Positions 8,082 through 16,473 of a stretch of 39,995 bases of DNA are shown here, in pieces. Positions within the stretch are counted from its first letter, which is position 1, and every line of letters begins with the position of its first letter. The DNA is taken from assembly GCA_024762315.1 (NCBI GenBank), contig JANTHR010000011.1, positions 1 through 39,995 of the forward strand, given 5' to 3'. The notes below the pieces were generated by a model. It was not told where the DNA came from. It did not search any database and worked only from the letters and a program-made list of their open reading frames with translations. This stretch comes from Sulfurovum sp. Its GTDB lineage: Bacteria > Campylobacterota > Campylobacteria > Campylobacterales > Sulfurovaceae. The translations under genes and the position numbers were made by a program.

Positions 8082-11000
8082 TTGTATAAAATATTTTTTA
8101 TGATGATCGCTTTTTTGTTTATCTCTGTCAACTTATGGGGAGACCAGTATACGCAATTATGGCAAGAGGGTAAACTGGAACAGGCGATAGATACATTACA
8201 AAAGACATCTGAACAATTTCCTCAGAATGGTACTCTGCTAAAACGCTATAAAGCCATGATGATGCAGAAAAAGTCTCTTGATGAACTCATCGGGAAGTCA
8301 ATGGCTGCAATGCAAAATGGAGAATACAAAAAAGCAAAAAATATTTTAGCCAAAGCTGCATTGATCAATGATCGTTATCCGGTATACCAGGAAACAGTCA
8401 AACAACTTGCCCGGAAAGAAGCTGAAATTCACAATCCGTCGTTTACTGTACCGGTTTCGTGGATAAAGCCGGAAATCCCTAATCTTAATGGGATGGAAAA
8501 CTTTGTTGATACTGCGGCAATTACAACAGCATACAATCTTCTTAAACAGCTGTATGGAAAAATGACACCGGATCAGGAGAAAATACTTCAAAAACAGTTT
8601 GCACAGTATTACGAATATCCATGTGATGAGGTAATAAAATATTTTAAAAGTCTGATTCCTATACTTTACAAGGCTGTATCTCTTAAGACTAAACTCTCAT
8701 CGGAAATGGCAGGTTATGGGCTTGCAGCAGCGGATGCTACAAATGTTTTGAAGTATAAAAATGAAAAAATGGCCGAAGAGGTATCTAGACGATTATTGCA
8801 ACGTAGAAAAAATATTTTGGCGATTCAGCAACAATTGGCAGAGATCAATATGCATGCAAATCGTATTGGTACGCCACCTAATGCCTTAGAAATAAAAAAG
8901 AAACATGAAAAAGAGTTTGAAGATATTATTCAACTCGCTGCACAGCAGGTGGATAAAAGCAATGGAATTGAAGTAAATAATACGTCTCTTAACGGTATTT
9001 GGGAGATCAGGGATACAGATACGGTAAAGGAAATCATTGTATCAAGACAGATGAACCCAGCATCAAAACGTATAAATGCATTTGCTGTATCCCAGAGAAA
9101 ATCAAAAGATATTTCTTATAAAGACAATCAAAGAGTATTTATGAAGCCATTGGATCTTGATAAGATATACTTCAGAGAGATGGCGGATCTCGGAGAAGGA
9201 TATCATTTCTTTTTTTATGCAGGATATCATTCTACAGATAAATGGGATGAATTTGGTTTTCTTGTCTTGAAGAAAACAGGGAAATCTACTTATACCATCT
9301 ATTCAGATGACGATGATGAAAATCTACCTTGGCAAATGACTCTTACTGTTCAGGGAGGTAAACTTTTATGTAACAAAGATGTTTTTATCCAGATAGATGA
9401 CAGTATGATAAGCTCTTATGAATTTACTTTTCACCATATCGAAAATTCAAATCCTCTACCTGATATTAAGTTTTTCCCCGGCATGGATTGGCAATTTGTA
9501 GAAAGGACTGTGGCAAAATGGTTAAAGGATTATCAAAAATTAAGTGAAAAAGAAAAAGAGATTGATTTTTCTCTCATCAAAGATGAGGATGAGTCAATAT
9601 TACTTGATCTGTCAAGGTTTAAATACAATCAAAATAAATATGAGTATAGAATAAATGCTTCAAAGAAATTGCTTCCGGAAGATGTCAAAAATGATAATTA
9701 TATATGGAAATTGACTAAAACTACGGTAGAAACACATCCCTTGCCACTTATGGGTGGTGGGGCATTTCATATAGAAACAACCTATTCCACCAATGAAGGC
9801 TGGTTAAAGATTTGGAAAGAAAAACTGGTAGATGGTCCCGGCTCTGAAATTCATACAGTGAGAACATTATTAGCAACCTATACCTGGGATGCTCCTGGAA
9901 AACAATACACAACAGATCAGGTCTTTAATGCCAATCCAGGTGGAGGCGGCTTGCCAAATGCTACCTGGAATCTTGTTCTTCCTACTATGAAGTCATCAAA
10001 TGTCAGTATTCAGTTCATAAATTCTTCATTGATTGATTTTAAGAAACAGAAAAACATATCAATAAAATCTGGTAGTATTAAAATGAATACCGAAAATCTG
10101 GGTTCTACCGGAGGAAGATTACAGCTGGTTCTAAAAGTGAAAGATAAGATAGGTGCAGTTGTTCAATTTGATTTCAGTGCACTTCCAAAAGGTACAAGTG
10201 CAACTGCAGGCAATGATGTGGATATGGCTGATACTGCAATGATAAATACCAGCAAAGAGGATTTTTATAACCTCCAGATAGAACAGCTTACGGAAGATAT
10301 CAATAGCTATAAAGAGAGAATGGCAAAGGCTACTACCCGTGAACAAAAAAAACAATTTTCTCTCATTGTCATGGGAAAAGAGGCAGACCTGCAGCAGCAG
10401 AAAGATTTGCTTTCTGAGCTTAAAACAGGAGAATTCCGGCATACAGAGACGAAATGGGACAAATACAATGCTTCTATCTCGGCAAGCAGGTTTATTAAAG
10501 AGAGTCGAAAATATCAGGAAAAGATAAGAGGTGCAGAGTATCGCATTGATATGATCAGGAAAATTGGTGAAATGTCCAACAAGATGATCGATCAGGATGA
10601 GTTAGGCGTACGAAACTGGGCACAGAAGCTAAAAGTAAAAGCCTTAAAAACAAATGTTATCAAACAGCTTTCTAAAATTTATATCGCAATGAAAAAAAGA
10701 TATATGCAAAATCTGGAAACTGATCAGATCGACAGTCAGCTAAAAATGATAGACGCAGAGGACAAACTTGCAAGAGTAGAAGGGGTGAAATCCTGGGCAG
10801 AATTTGGTGTGATGGCGGGAACAATGGGAGTGACGCAGGGTGGTTTATATCTTTATGCCGGATACACCGGTATCACAAATGGTATCACTGATGGTATCAC
10901 TGATGGTATCGATGCAGGTGTAAAACATGCCATAACTAACCTCAATATGGCTACAATGGTTGTAGGTAGTGCCTATGACGGATACAATTATATAGATCCC

Positions 11001-12107
11001 AAGACGGGTAAAAAAAGTGGGATAAAAGGTGCCGGAAAAAATGTAGTGACAACTTTGGCCATTCTCGGTCTTTGTCATTTGGGCATAAAAACAGCAACAA
11101 AATCATGTTCTGTTGCTGCAAAGACTTACAATAAATATGCTGTTGAAGGTGCATTGACAGCACAGGAAAGAGAAATGTCCATCAATATGGTAAAACAGTA
11201 TGAAACAAAACTTCAAAAACTGGAAAGGTTATCAAAACAAGGGGACCGGCAGGCATTAAAAGAATATTCAAAAGTGATGAAAAAGGAAACAGAAAAACTC
11301 ATGGCAAATCCTCATGCTAAAAACTATTTGAAATATAATGGTTCAGAGGCAACCCAACGGTTGTATCTTCATTATGAAAAAAGGGTCAAAGCAAAGGTTG
11401 CCTCCAGATTCAAAAAAATGATGAGAGAAAATGGCTGGGAGAAAGTTAAACTAAAGGAGTTTCGTAATGCGGCATCAGGAAATTCTGTAGGTATGGATTG
11501 GGATTATGGATTGATAGAAGATAACCTGAAAACCATGACGATCAATGGAAGAGAAGTCAAAGTCATTATGAAAAATGGTAAACCTATGACTGTCCGGCAG
11601 TTTCAGAAGGAGGGGGAAAAACTCTTCAGGAAGGCATATCATCTTGAAACGGGCTATTCTGCTGAAGGTTCTTTTGCAAATTTGACCACTACAGCCAATC
11701 CTGAAGCTTTTAAGGATGTTGCCATTCTGAAAGATCCGGCCATGGCAGAAAAAGATCTGGCTGGTCATACCGCATGGACAGTCAAATACAAAGCAGAGCA
11801 TATGATGGGTAAACACAGTATGGGGTTTGTCACAAAAGTAGGAAAACTGGGAGAAGCCTGTCGTGGACTGGCAAAAGAGATCAGAACCAAACTTATTCCC
11901 AACCTCGAACAATCTCAAAACAAGTTGTACCTGAATGACAGAGTAGCCTTTATGGAGCAGCTGCAAACTACCTTGCAGGCATTCGGGGAGAACCGTATCA
12001 GCGTGGTAGAAGCAGAGCGGTCAGTCAGAAAACTGACGGGTAAATCTCTCAATGAACTTCCTGAATATATCAGTACATCATTAAGAAAAGTGATTAAAGC
12101 TAAATGA
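8082..12107 (+). CDS. Very large secreted protein with N-terminal TPR-like region; function unknown
   Basis: I place the start at TTG 8082 because AAGGA (8071-8075) lies six bases upstream and the product begins with a signal peptide (MYKIFFMMIAFLFISVNLWG). TTG 8058, which overlaps the previous stop, is the longest alternative. About 1341 residues. After the signal: TPR-like helices (~20-105, LWQEGKLEQAIDTLQK, NGEYKKAKNILAKA); a helical region; a beta-rich middle part (~330-710) with Gly/Trp-rich strands; a coiled-coil section (~740-890); a Gly-rich hydrophobic stretch (~905-1010) containing GIT(D/N) repeats; and a basic C-terminal domain. That domain contains SGNSVGMDWDYGL, which faintly resembles a nucleotidyltransferase G-S...DxD loop (speculative). 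Architecture and size suggest a multi-domain envelope effector or scaffold. Not recognised as a known family. Confidence 0.85.
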   Translation: MYKIFFMMIAFLFISVNLWGDQYTQLWQEGKLEQAIDTLQKTSEQFPQNGTLLKRYKAMMMQKKSLDELIGKSMAAMQNGEYKKAKNILAKAALINDRYPVYQETVKQLARKEAEIHNPSFTVPVSWIKPEIPNLNGMENFVDTAAITTAYNLLKQLYGKMTPDQEKILQKQFAQYYEYPCDEVIKYFKSLIPILYKAVSLKTKLSSEMAGYGLAAADATNVLKYKNEKMAEEVSRRLLQRRKNILAIQQQLAEINMHANRIGTPPNALEIKKKHEKEFEDIIQLAAQQVDKSNGIEVNNTSLNGIWEIRDTDTVKEIIVSRQMNPASKRINAFAVSQRKSKDISYKDNQRVFMKPLDLDKIYFREMADLGEGYHFFFYAGYHSTDKWDEFGFLVLKKTGKSTYTIYSDDDDENLPWQMTLTVQGGKLLCNKDVFIQIDDSMISSYEFTFHHIENSNPLPDIKFFPGMDWQFVERTVAKWLKDYQKLSEKEKEIDFSLIKDEDESILLDLSRFKYNQNKYEYRINASKKLLPEDVKNDNYIWKLTKTTVETHPLPLMGGGAFHIETTYSTNEGWLKIWKEKLVDGPGSEIHTVRTLLATYTWDAPGKQYTTDQVFNANPGGGGLPNATWNLVLPTMKSSNVSIQFINSSLIDFKKQKNISIKSGSIKMNTENLGSTGGRLQLVLKVKDKIGAVVQFDFSALPKGTSATAGNDVDMADTAMINTSKEDFYNLQIEQLTEDINSYKERMAKATTREQKKQFSLIVMGKEADLQQQKDLLSELKTGEFRHTETKWDKYNASISASRFIKESRKYQEKIRGAEYRIDMIRKIGEMSNKMIDQDELGVRNWAQKLKVKALKTNVIKQLSKIYIAMKKRYMQNLETDQIDSQLKMIDAEDKLARVEGVKSWAEFGVMAGTMGVTQGGLYLYAGYTGITNGITDGITDGIDAGVKHAITNLNMATMVVGSAYDGYNYIDPKTGKKSGIKGAGKNVVTTLAILGLCHLGIKTATKSCSVAAKTYNKYAVEGALTAQEREMSINMVKQYETKLQKLERLSKQGDRQALKEYSKVMKKETEKLMANPHAKNYLKYNGSEATQRLYLHYEKRVKAKVASRFKKMMRENGWEKVKLKEFRNAASGNSVGMDWDYGLIEDNLKTMTINGREVKVIMKNGKPMTVRQFQKEGEKLFRKAYHLETGYSAEGSFANLTTTANPEAFKDVAILKDPAMAEKDLAGHTAWTVKYKAEHMMGKHSMGFVTKVGKLGEACRGLAKEIRTKLIPNLEQSQNKLYLNDRVAFMEQLQTTLQAFGENRISVVEAERSVRKLTGKSLNELPEYISTSLRKVIKAK
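10869..10916 (+). repeat. Four tandem 12-bp in-frame repeats
   Basis: Four consecutive 12-bp units beginning GGTATC encode GITN, GITD, GITD and GIDA. Units two and three are identical. They lie in the Gly-rich hydrophobic stretch of the large secreted protein, and length change would keep the frame. Confidence 0.85.
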
Positions 12108-12109
12108 TA

Positions 12110-12115
12110 TATAAT
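12110..12115 (+). promoter_or_regulatory. Possible -10 element for the small secreted protein gene
   Basis: An exact TATAAT begins three bases after the stop of the large gene, 53 bases ahead of ATG 12169. No clear -35 is seen, which is usual for the vegetative sigma factor of Campylobacterota. It could let the small gene be expressed apart from the cluster. Confidence 0.35.
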
Positions 12116-12168
12116 TATAAAGTGTGTATACAAAAAAGGTCAGTAACGAAAATTCATCAGGAGATAAA

Positions 12169-12663
12169 ATGAAAGTATCTAAACAGTTTTCAGGAAAAAG
12201 AATCATTGGTGTTATGGCTATTTTATTATTTGGGATTGTGTCTCAGGCAAATGCCCAACAGACATACACGAAGTATTGTAATGCCAGGTATGGTTTCTGT
12301 GTTGAATATCCGGTAACTTTCGGAATGGAACCTGCTCCAACCAATAACGATGGAAGGGTTTTTTATGACAGGGATGGGTACAGTATGCGTGTTTACGGTT
12401 CATACAATGCGCTTGAACACAGTTTGAATGATGAAATGAAAGATGAAGAAAAAGGATTTGATCTCATCACATACCGGACTAAGAAAAATAACTGGTATGT
12501 CTTGTCAGGATATAAAGATGATGAGATAATATATCTAAAAACATATATGAGCAGAGATAAAGAAATCTTTTATCATTTATACATAAGCTATCCTGCCAAA
12601 TTTAAAACAGACTATAACAAGATCGTATCAAAAGCATCAAGATCATTTAAACCAGGTTCTTAA
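12169..12663 (+). CDS. Small secreted protein, unknown function
   Basis: The start ATG 12169 is supported by AGGAGA at 12159-12164. An upstream in-frame GTG at 12124 would bury the signal peptide and is rejected. The product is 164 residues with a signal peptide (basic start, IIGVMAILLFGIV, then SQANA|QQ, a good signal peptidase I site). The mature part begins YTKYCNARYGFCVEYP, with two cysteines seven residues apart, and continues with alternating strands and a C-terminal YNKIVSKASRSFKPG helix. The layout resembles small PsbP/DcrB-like periplasmic folds (impression only). It is the last gene of the accessory cluster before the mobile-element debris. Confidence 0.85.
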   Translation: MKVSKQFSGKRIIGVMAILLFGIVSQANAQQTYTKYCNARYGFCVEYPVTFGMEPAPTNNDGRVFYDRDGYSMRVYGSYNALEHSLNDEMKDEEKGFDLITYRTKKNNWYVLSGYKDDEIIYLKTYMSRDKEIFYHLYISYPAKFKTDYNKIVSKASRSFKPGS

Positions 12664-12735
12664 TATCTGCTCACGCCGGACCCATTCTGACACTCCCCTG
12701 AAATACTGGAATTATTTTAAGGAGGCAGGTAACTG

Positions 12736-12921
12736 TTACACCAGTACATTCGAAGAATGAATTTTTCTATGATGTGATTTAGGAAATGAGAGGAAAGTGA
12801 TCACATCCATCAGGTTGTCCGTGAGGAACTTAACCAATTTCGGATGTGAGATTTCATAGGCTACCGTCATACTGTTGGCATAATCGATGGTGATCTGCAT
12901 ATTTTTGAAATGCATGATCAC
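12736..12921 (-). pseudogene. Remnant of an IS256/Mutator-family transposase
   Basis: On the minus strand this stretch encodes a 61-residue open frame whose second half (HPKLVKFLTDNLMDVITFL, then SFPKSHHRKIHSSN) matches the conserved part of IS256-family transposases that usually reads FLAFPKEHWRKI(R/H)STNPLE. It stops right after NVLV, before the LNxEIKRR segment, and a stop also lies upstream in frame. Only a short C-proximal fragment remains and it cannot be active. The bases below it (12664-12735) contain no further recognisable coding sequence, but may hold an IS end. Confidence 0.6.
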
Positions 12922-12961
12922 ATTGATCTCTGGTCTTCACCCAATCTTAGGACATATCAAT

Positions 12962-13129
12962 TATAGAGATTTTTTGGTTCTTGAAATTGCTCAAATGGTA
13001 GGGCATACAACAACACAAATGATTATACAAAATTATGGTAAATACATAAAAGGTGAACACTTGAAAATAGATAAAGGAATAAAATTATTTACTAACAATT
13101 CCGCTGACAGTAAGATAAAAAGTGAATGA
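12962..13129 (+). pseudogene. 3' remnant of a tyrosine recombinase (phage-type integrase)
   Basis: The last ~55 codons of an open frame encode EIAQMVGHTTTQMIIQNY followed by GKYIKGEH. This is the C-terminal integrase signature with the catalytic GH and the Tyr nucleophile in NY. The upstream catalytic Arg and the HxxR box are absent, and the frame before ~12960 is replaced by the transposase remnant on the other strand, so this is a broken 3' end. It ends 25 bases from the 3' end of a tRNA gene, a typical position for the integrase of a tRNA-targeting element. Confidence 0.7.
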
Positions 13130-13154
13130 AAGTCCCTATTTTGGGGCATGTTAA

Positions 13155-13231
13155 TGGTGGGTCCTCGGGGACTCGAACCCCGGACCACTCGGTTATGAGC
13201 CGAGTGCTCTAACCAGCTGAGCTAAAGACCC
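13155..13231 (-). tRNA. tRNA with CAU anticodon (Met, or Ile2)
   Basis: A 77-nt cloverleaf with encoded CCA (TGG at 13155-13157 on the plus strand), a seven-pair acceptor stem (GGGTCTT with AGGACCC, one G-U pair), the D-arm TAGCTCAGCTGGTTAGAGC and the T-arm GGTTCGAGTCC. The anticodon loop reads CTCATAA, giving CAU. Elongator Met and lysidine-modified Ile2 cannot be told apart with certainty here. It lies 18 bases downstream of rodA on the same strand and may be co-transcribed. Confidence 0.93.
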
Positions 13232-13249
13232 GTATATAATAGCCGGTTG

Positions 13250-14389
13250 CTATTTCGTAATCATGGTGATTTTCGAGTCAGAAGTATATCGACTGTAGTC
13301 TTTAAAAGCAATTAAATTTTGTAAAATTCCAAAAATTACCGCAAAAATAATAAATGAAGTTCCTCCGTGGCTGAACATAGGCAGCGGAAGCCCTACAACC
13401 GGGGCCAGTCCTATGATCATAAAAACATTAACCCCCATGTAGACAAAGAATAAAAAAGCAAGCCCAGAGGCAAAGGTCTTGATGAGGTAATCATTGGCAT
13501 GTTTAGCTGAAATATAGAGCAAATTAAAGATAAGGAGTATGTAGAGCCCTATGACAGTGATCATACCTTTAAATCCAAGTCTTTCTCCCAGATAGGCAAA
13601 GATAAAGTCCGTAGAAGAGACTGGAAGGAATTTGAGTTGTGTTTGGGTCGCATCCTCTTTTTTCTTTCCTTCCAGCCCTCCTGAACCAATCGCTATAAGC
13701 GCTTGTCTGACTTGGTAGCTTGGTTTGTTTATTGCATCATGGATACGTTTTTTCTGATAATCTTTAAGTCCGTACTGATAGACAAGCGGTGCACCGGCTC
13801 CGGCAAGTATGGCAAGGGTGACCCAGATCTTCCAGTTGATCCCGATAATAAATAAAATCCCGTAGCCGGTGATCAGCAATACCAAAGCTGTTCCCAGATC
13901 AGGCTCTTTGGCAATAATAATAAAAGGGATGACAATAACAATGGAGAGTTTGATAAAATCAAAAATACCGTATCCTTTTTCCGGAGGAGGCCTTCTGCTT
14001 ATAAGGTAGGCAAGCATCATAATGACATTGACTTTAATGAACTCTGAGGGCTGGATGGTAATATGAATACCGGGAATTTCGATCCATCGCTGTGCACCAA
14101 GGATACTTTTACCGACAAATTCAACTGCAATGAGCAGTCCAAGATTTACAAGATAAAAAAGAGGGGCAAACCACCATAATATCCGCCGCCAAGGGATAAA
14201 AACAGAAACAAAAAATACAATAAAGGCAATGAAATAATAGACCATTTGTTTGGTGTAAAGATGATGGTTTATTTCATTGACAAGATATGAGGAGATGGCA
14301 AAAATAGGCAAGAGTTGTATCAAAAGAAGATATGAAAAGTGTTTGAATATACGTTTATCAAAGTCAAACCAAGATTCCATCCATTCCAT
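13250..14389 (-). CDS. rodA: RodA, SEDS-family peptidoglycan glycosyltransferase
   Basis: 379 residues with about ten membrane helices. SEDS proteins polymerise lipid II; RodA does this in the elongasome with PBP2. Diagnostic motifs are GAQRWIEIPG and QPSEFIKV (~97-120), KEPDLGTALVLL (~160, with the catalytic-site Asp region), FLPVSSTDFIFAYLGERLGF (~255) and GLPLPMFSHGGTSF (~330). The EPDLG and short-N-terminus pattern fits RodA better than FtsW, though paralogues can be confused. Two in-frame ATGs (14389 and 14380) are near a TAGG ribosome site. The divergent promoter region with pgeF is only 43 bases long. Confidence 0.92.
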   Translation of the reverse strand: MEWMESWFDFDKRIFKHFSYLLLIQLLPIFAISSYLVNEINHHLYTKQMVYYFIAFIVFFVSVFIPWRRILWWFAPLFYLVNLGLLIAVEFVGKSILGAQRWIEIPGIHITIQPSEFIKVNVIMMLAYLISRRPPPEKGYGIFDFIKLSIVIVIPFIIIAKEPDLGTALVLLITGYGILFIIGINWKIWVTLAILAGAGAPLVYQYGLKDYQKKRIHDAINKPSYQVRQALIAIGSGGLEGKKKEDATQTQLKFLPVSSTDFIFAYLGERLGFKGMITVIGLYILLIFNLLYISAKHANDYLIKTFASGLAFLFFVYMGVNVFMIIGLAPVVGLPLPMFSHGGTSFIIFAVIFGILQNLIAFKDYSRYTSDSKITMITK

Positions 14390-14407
14390 CCTACTATATT
14401 TTAGGGT

Positions 14408-14413
14408 ATTATA
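14408..14413 (-). promoter_or_regulatory. Likely -10 box for rodA
   Basis: TATAAT on the minus strand (ATTATA on plus), 18 bases upstream of the first rodA ATG, in the short rodA/pgeF divergent spacer. No obvious -35. Confidence 0.45.
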
Positions 14414-14432
14414 TCGAAAAGAGTTAAGGGTT

Positions 14433-15197
14433 ATGATGATTGATTTTTACAGGTTTGAACATTTTCAAAAGTACAAAGAGCTTCTTCACGCAGTAACGAC
14501 AAAGTCTATGGGCTCTCCTTACGAATTTTCTTTGGCTTTGCATACCGGAGAGGATCAGCAAGAGATCATTCAGAACCGGACAATACTCTCTTCTCTTCTG
14601 GCTGAAGATAAGCAGGTACATTTTGTTGTTGCCGATCAAACCCACAGTGACCACATTAAAGTGATCAAGAGTAAGGAAACAAAAGGTTGGCAGAGTCTGG
14701 AAGATGCCGTAGAAGACTCTGATGCACTTATTACAAATGTCCCGGATGTTGTGCTTACAATACTTACAGCAGATTGTGTACCTGTGTTACTGTATGATGA
14801 ACGCCAAAAAGTAGTTGCTGCCGTTCATGCCGGCTGGAAAGGCACAAAAAAGAGAATCGTAGCCAAAACCATAGTGAAGATGACAGAGATATTCGGATGT
14901 GATCCTGAAGATATCATCGCAGGTATCGCACCTTCTGTAGGGCGATGTTGCTATGAAGTAGATAGAAATGTGGCAGGGCATTTCTTTGATATACCGGAAA
15001 GTTTTGCTTCAGTGGGTGAAAAGTTCATGCTTGACTTGCCGTTGATCAATAAAAAACAGCTTTTGGACGCAGGCATAAAAAAAGAGCACATTGAAATGAG
15101 CGGTATTTGTACATCATGTGAAGTAGATAGATTTTTTTCCTACCGTAAAGAGCAGGGCTGCAGCGGACGCTTTATGAGCATGATAGGGTTAATTTAG
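14433..15197 (+). CDS. pgeF: PgeF/YfiH-family protein (laccase-domain, peptidoglycan editing)
   Basis: 254 residues from ATG 14433; the adjacent ATG 14436 has better spacing to AAGGG at 14426-14430. A longer upstream frame overlaps rodA and is rejected. The family was first annotated as a polyphenol oxidase; in E. coli YfiH acts as a peptidoglycan-editing factor that removes wrongly incorporated L-Ser-containing precursors, and related proteins act on nucleosides. Metal-site residues are visible: LTADCVPV, AAVHAGWKGT (~131) and GICTSCEVDRFFSYR (~230), with RCCYEVD between. It runs divergently from rodA, fitting a cell-wall role. The stop overlaps the converging stop of the NADH dehydrogenase-like gene. 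Confidence 0.9.
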   Translation: MMIDFYRFEHFQKYKELLHAVTTKSMGSPYEFSLALHTGEDQQEIIQNRTILSSLLAEDKQVHFVVADQTHSDHIKVIKSKETKGWQSLEDAVEDSDALITNVPDVVLTILTADCVPVLLYDERQKVVAAVHAGWKGTKKRIVAKTIVKMTEIFGCDPEDIIAGIAPSVGRCCYEVDRNVAGHFFDIPESFASVGEKFMLDLPLINKKQLLDAGIKKEHIEMSGICTSCEVDRFFSYRKEQGCSGRFMSMIGLI

Positions 15198-16393
15198 ATC
15201 TCACAGGAGTTTATTTTAGTATATCCTTTAGAGGCTAACCACCAAAGCGGCCATTTATAGAGCCTTTCTGTAACTTTTTTTACCAAATATGCCGAATAAC
15301 CGTGAAAATGGATGAATCCGAGATCTATGGCAGCATATTTTCCTCCCAAGGCTATGGCAATACCTTTCATGCGTATATTTGCTTTTTTGAGTGTCTTATC
15401 ATGTAGGGACCGTATGATATTTTTTGCAGCTATCTCTCCACTTTGTATGGCAGTTTGTGCCGTAGGCGGGAGAGCCTTCCCCTTTTTACTTGAAAGTGCA
15501 GCGGCATCTCCTATGACGTATATATCTGCATAGGTATTACTCTTTAAAAAGTCATCCACAATGATCTGACCCTTTTCGTTTTTTTCGGCATTAAATGTTT
15601 CCAGGCATGGTGCTGTCATTGTCCCGCCTGCAAATATCATAAAATCAAAAGGTATGGTGCTCCCGTCAGTCAAGATAACTTCATGGTTGTCAATGGAAGC
15701 AATGCGGCTTTGTGTATGTACCTTGACCCGAAGTTTCTCAAGTCTGTTCGAAGCTATTTTTATAATATGGGGATGCATACCATTGAGTATGGTTTCTCTA
15801 CTGGCAATGAGATGTATGTGCAAGGCAGCACAGGAGAGGGTATTGCTTTTATAATATCGGTTGAAGAAGTACTGCATACCTGCTGCTATTTCAACGCCGG
15901 AGAGTCCCGCGCCACCTATGATAATGTTGAAATTTTCTTTAGCCTGTTTGGCAGATTCCAATCGTTTATAGAGTTCATCCTGGAAAAACTGGTTGAGTCT
16001 GAGTGCTCCTCTAAGGCTCTTGGCACCACTTGAGTAATGATAGACGGTTGTATCACAGTCAAAACGTTTGGTAACACTGCCTAGAGCAATAATGAGAGTA
16101 TCGTACGTGCAGATACCATCAGGAAGAAGAATGACTTTCTTTTGGGGGTTGATGGACTTCACCGTACGATGTTTGAATGTGACATTCCCATAATTCGCAC
16201 ACAGAGCAGGGAGACTCACAATGGTCTCATCAAAGGAAGTGTTACTGGAAATAAGTTCGTAACCTTCTGTTTGCAAAAAATGGTAAGGATGCTGGTCGAT
16301 CAATGTTATTTTCAGCTCAGGGTATTTACCCAAGTGTCGCATTGCTGCGATACCTCCGTAACTTCCACCAAGTATCACTACATGATGACGCAT
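15194..16393 (-). CDS. Type II NADH dehydrogenase-like FAD-dependent oxidoreductase
   Basis: 399 residues. The N-terminus has a FAD Rossmann motif (VVILGGSYGGIAAM). A second nucleotide-binding motif (NIIIGGAGLSGVEIAAG) lies near residue 155, and DIYVIGDAAAL near 290 binds the FAD ribityl/phosphate. The C-terminal ~50 residues (FHGYSAYLVKKVTERLYKWPLWW) form an amphipathic, membrane-associating end as in NDH-2. NDH-2 passes electrons from NADH to quinone without pumping protons. Sulfide:quinone oxidoreductases share the fold, but I see no conserved Cys pair at their usual positions. AGGAGG precedes ATG 16393. The gene converges on pgeF with overlapping stop codons. The exact donor is not provable from sequence. 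Confidence 0.82.
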   Translation of the reverse strand: MRHHVVILGGSYGGIAAMRHLGKYPELKITLIDQHPYHFLQTEGYELISSNTSFDETIVSLPALCANYGNVTFKHRTVKSINPQKKVILLPDGICTYDTLIIALGSVTKRFDCDTTVYHYSSGAKSLRGALRLNQFFQDELYKRLESAKQAKENFNIIIGGAGLSGVEIAAGMQYFFNRYYKSNTLSCAALHIHLIASRETILNGMHPHIIKIASNRLEKLRVKVHTQSRIASIDNHEVILTDGSTIPFDFMIFAGGTMTAPCLETFNAEKNEKGQIIVDDFLKSNTYADIYVIGDAAALSSKKGKALPPTAQTAIQSGEIAAKNIIRSLHDKTLKKANIRMKGIAIALGGKYAAIDLGFIHFHGYSAYLVKKVTERLYKWPLWWLASKGYTKINSCEI

Positions 16394-16473
16394 TCTTTAC
16401 CTCCTAATCGTTTTAGGATCAAATGTCACTATGGGTAGTGTAACTAAAGAGGTGTGGAAAAGGCGTGTAGTAT

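Noticed and set aside
11475..11966. Minus-strand frame of 163 codons inside the giant secreted protein gene
   Set aside because: It is antisense to a long, well-supported gene, rich in Phe/Cys/His as typical for shadow frames, with no motif or ribosome site.
1..12663. Type VI secretion locus suggested by the PpkA-like VWA protein
   Set aside because: No TssB/C, Hcp, VgrG, ClpV or kinase domain is visible. A similar VWA region alone is not evidence of a T6SS.
14277..14432. N-terminal extension of the pgeF frame
   Set aside because: It overlaps the rodA 5' end and promoter; the ATGs at 14433/14436 give the normal family length.
15194..16393. Sulfide:quinone oxidoreductase as the identity of the FAD enzyme
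   Set aside because: The fold is shared, but I do not see the conserved redox Cys pair; the C-terminus and overall motifs fit NDH-2 better.
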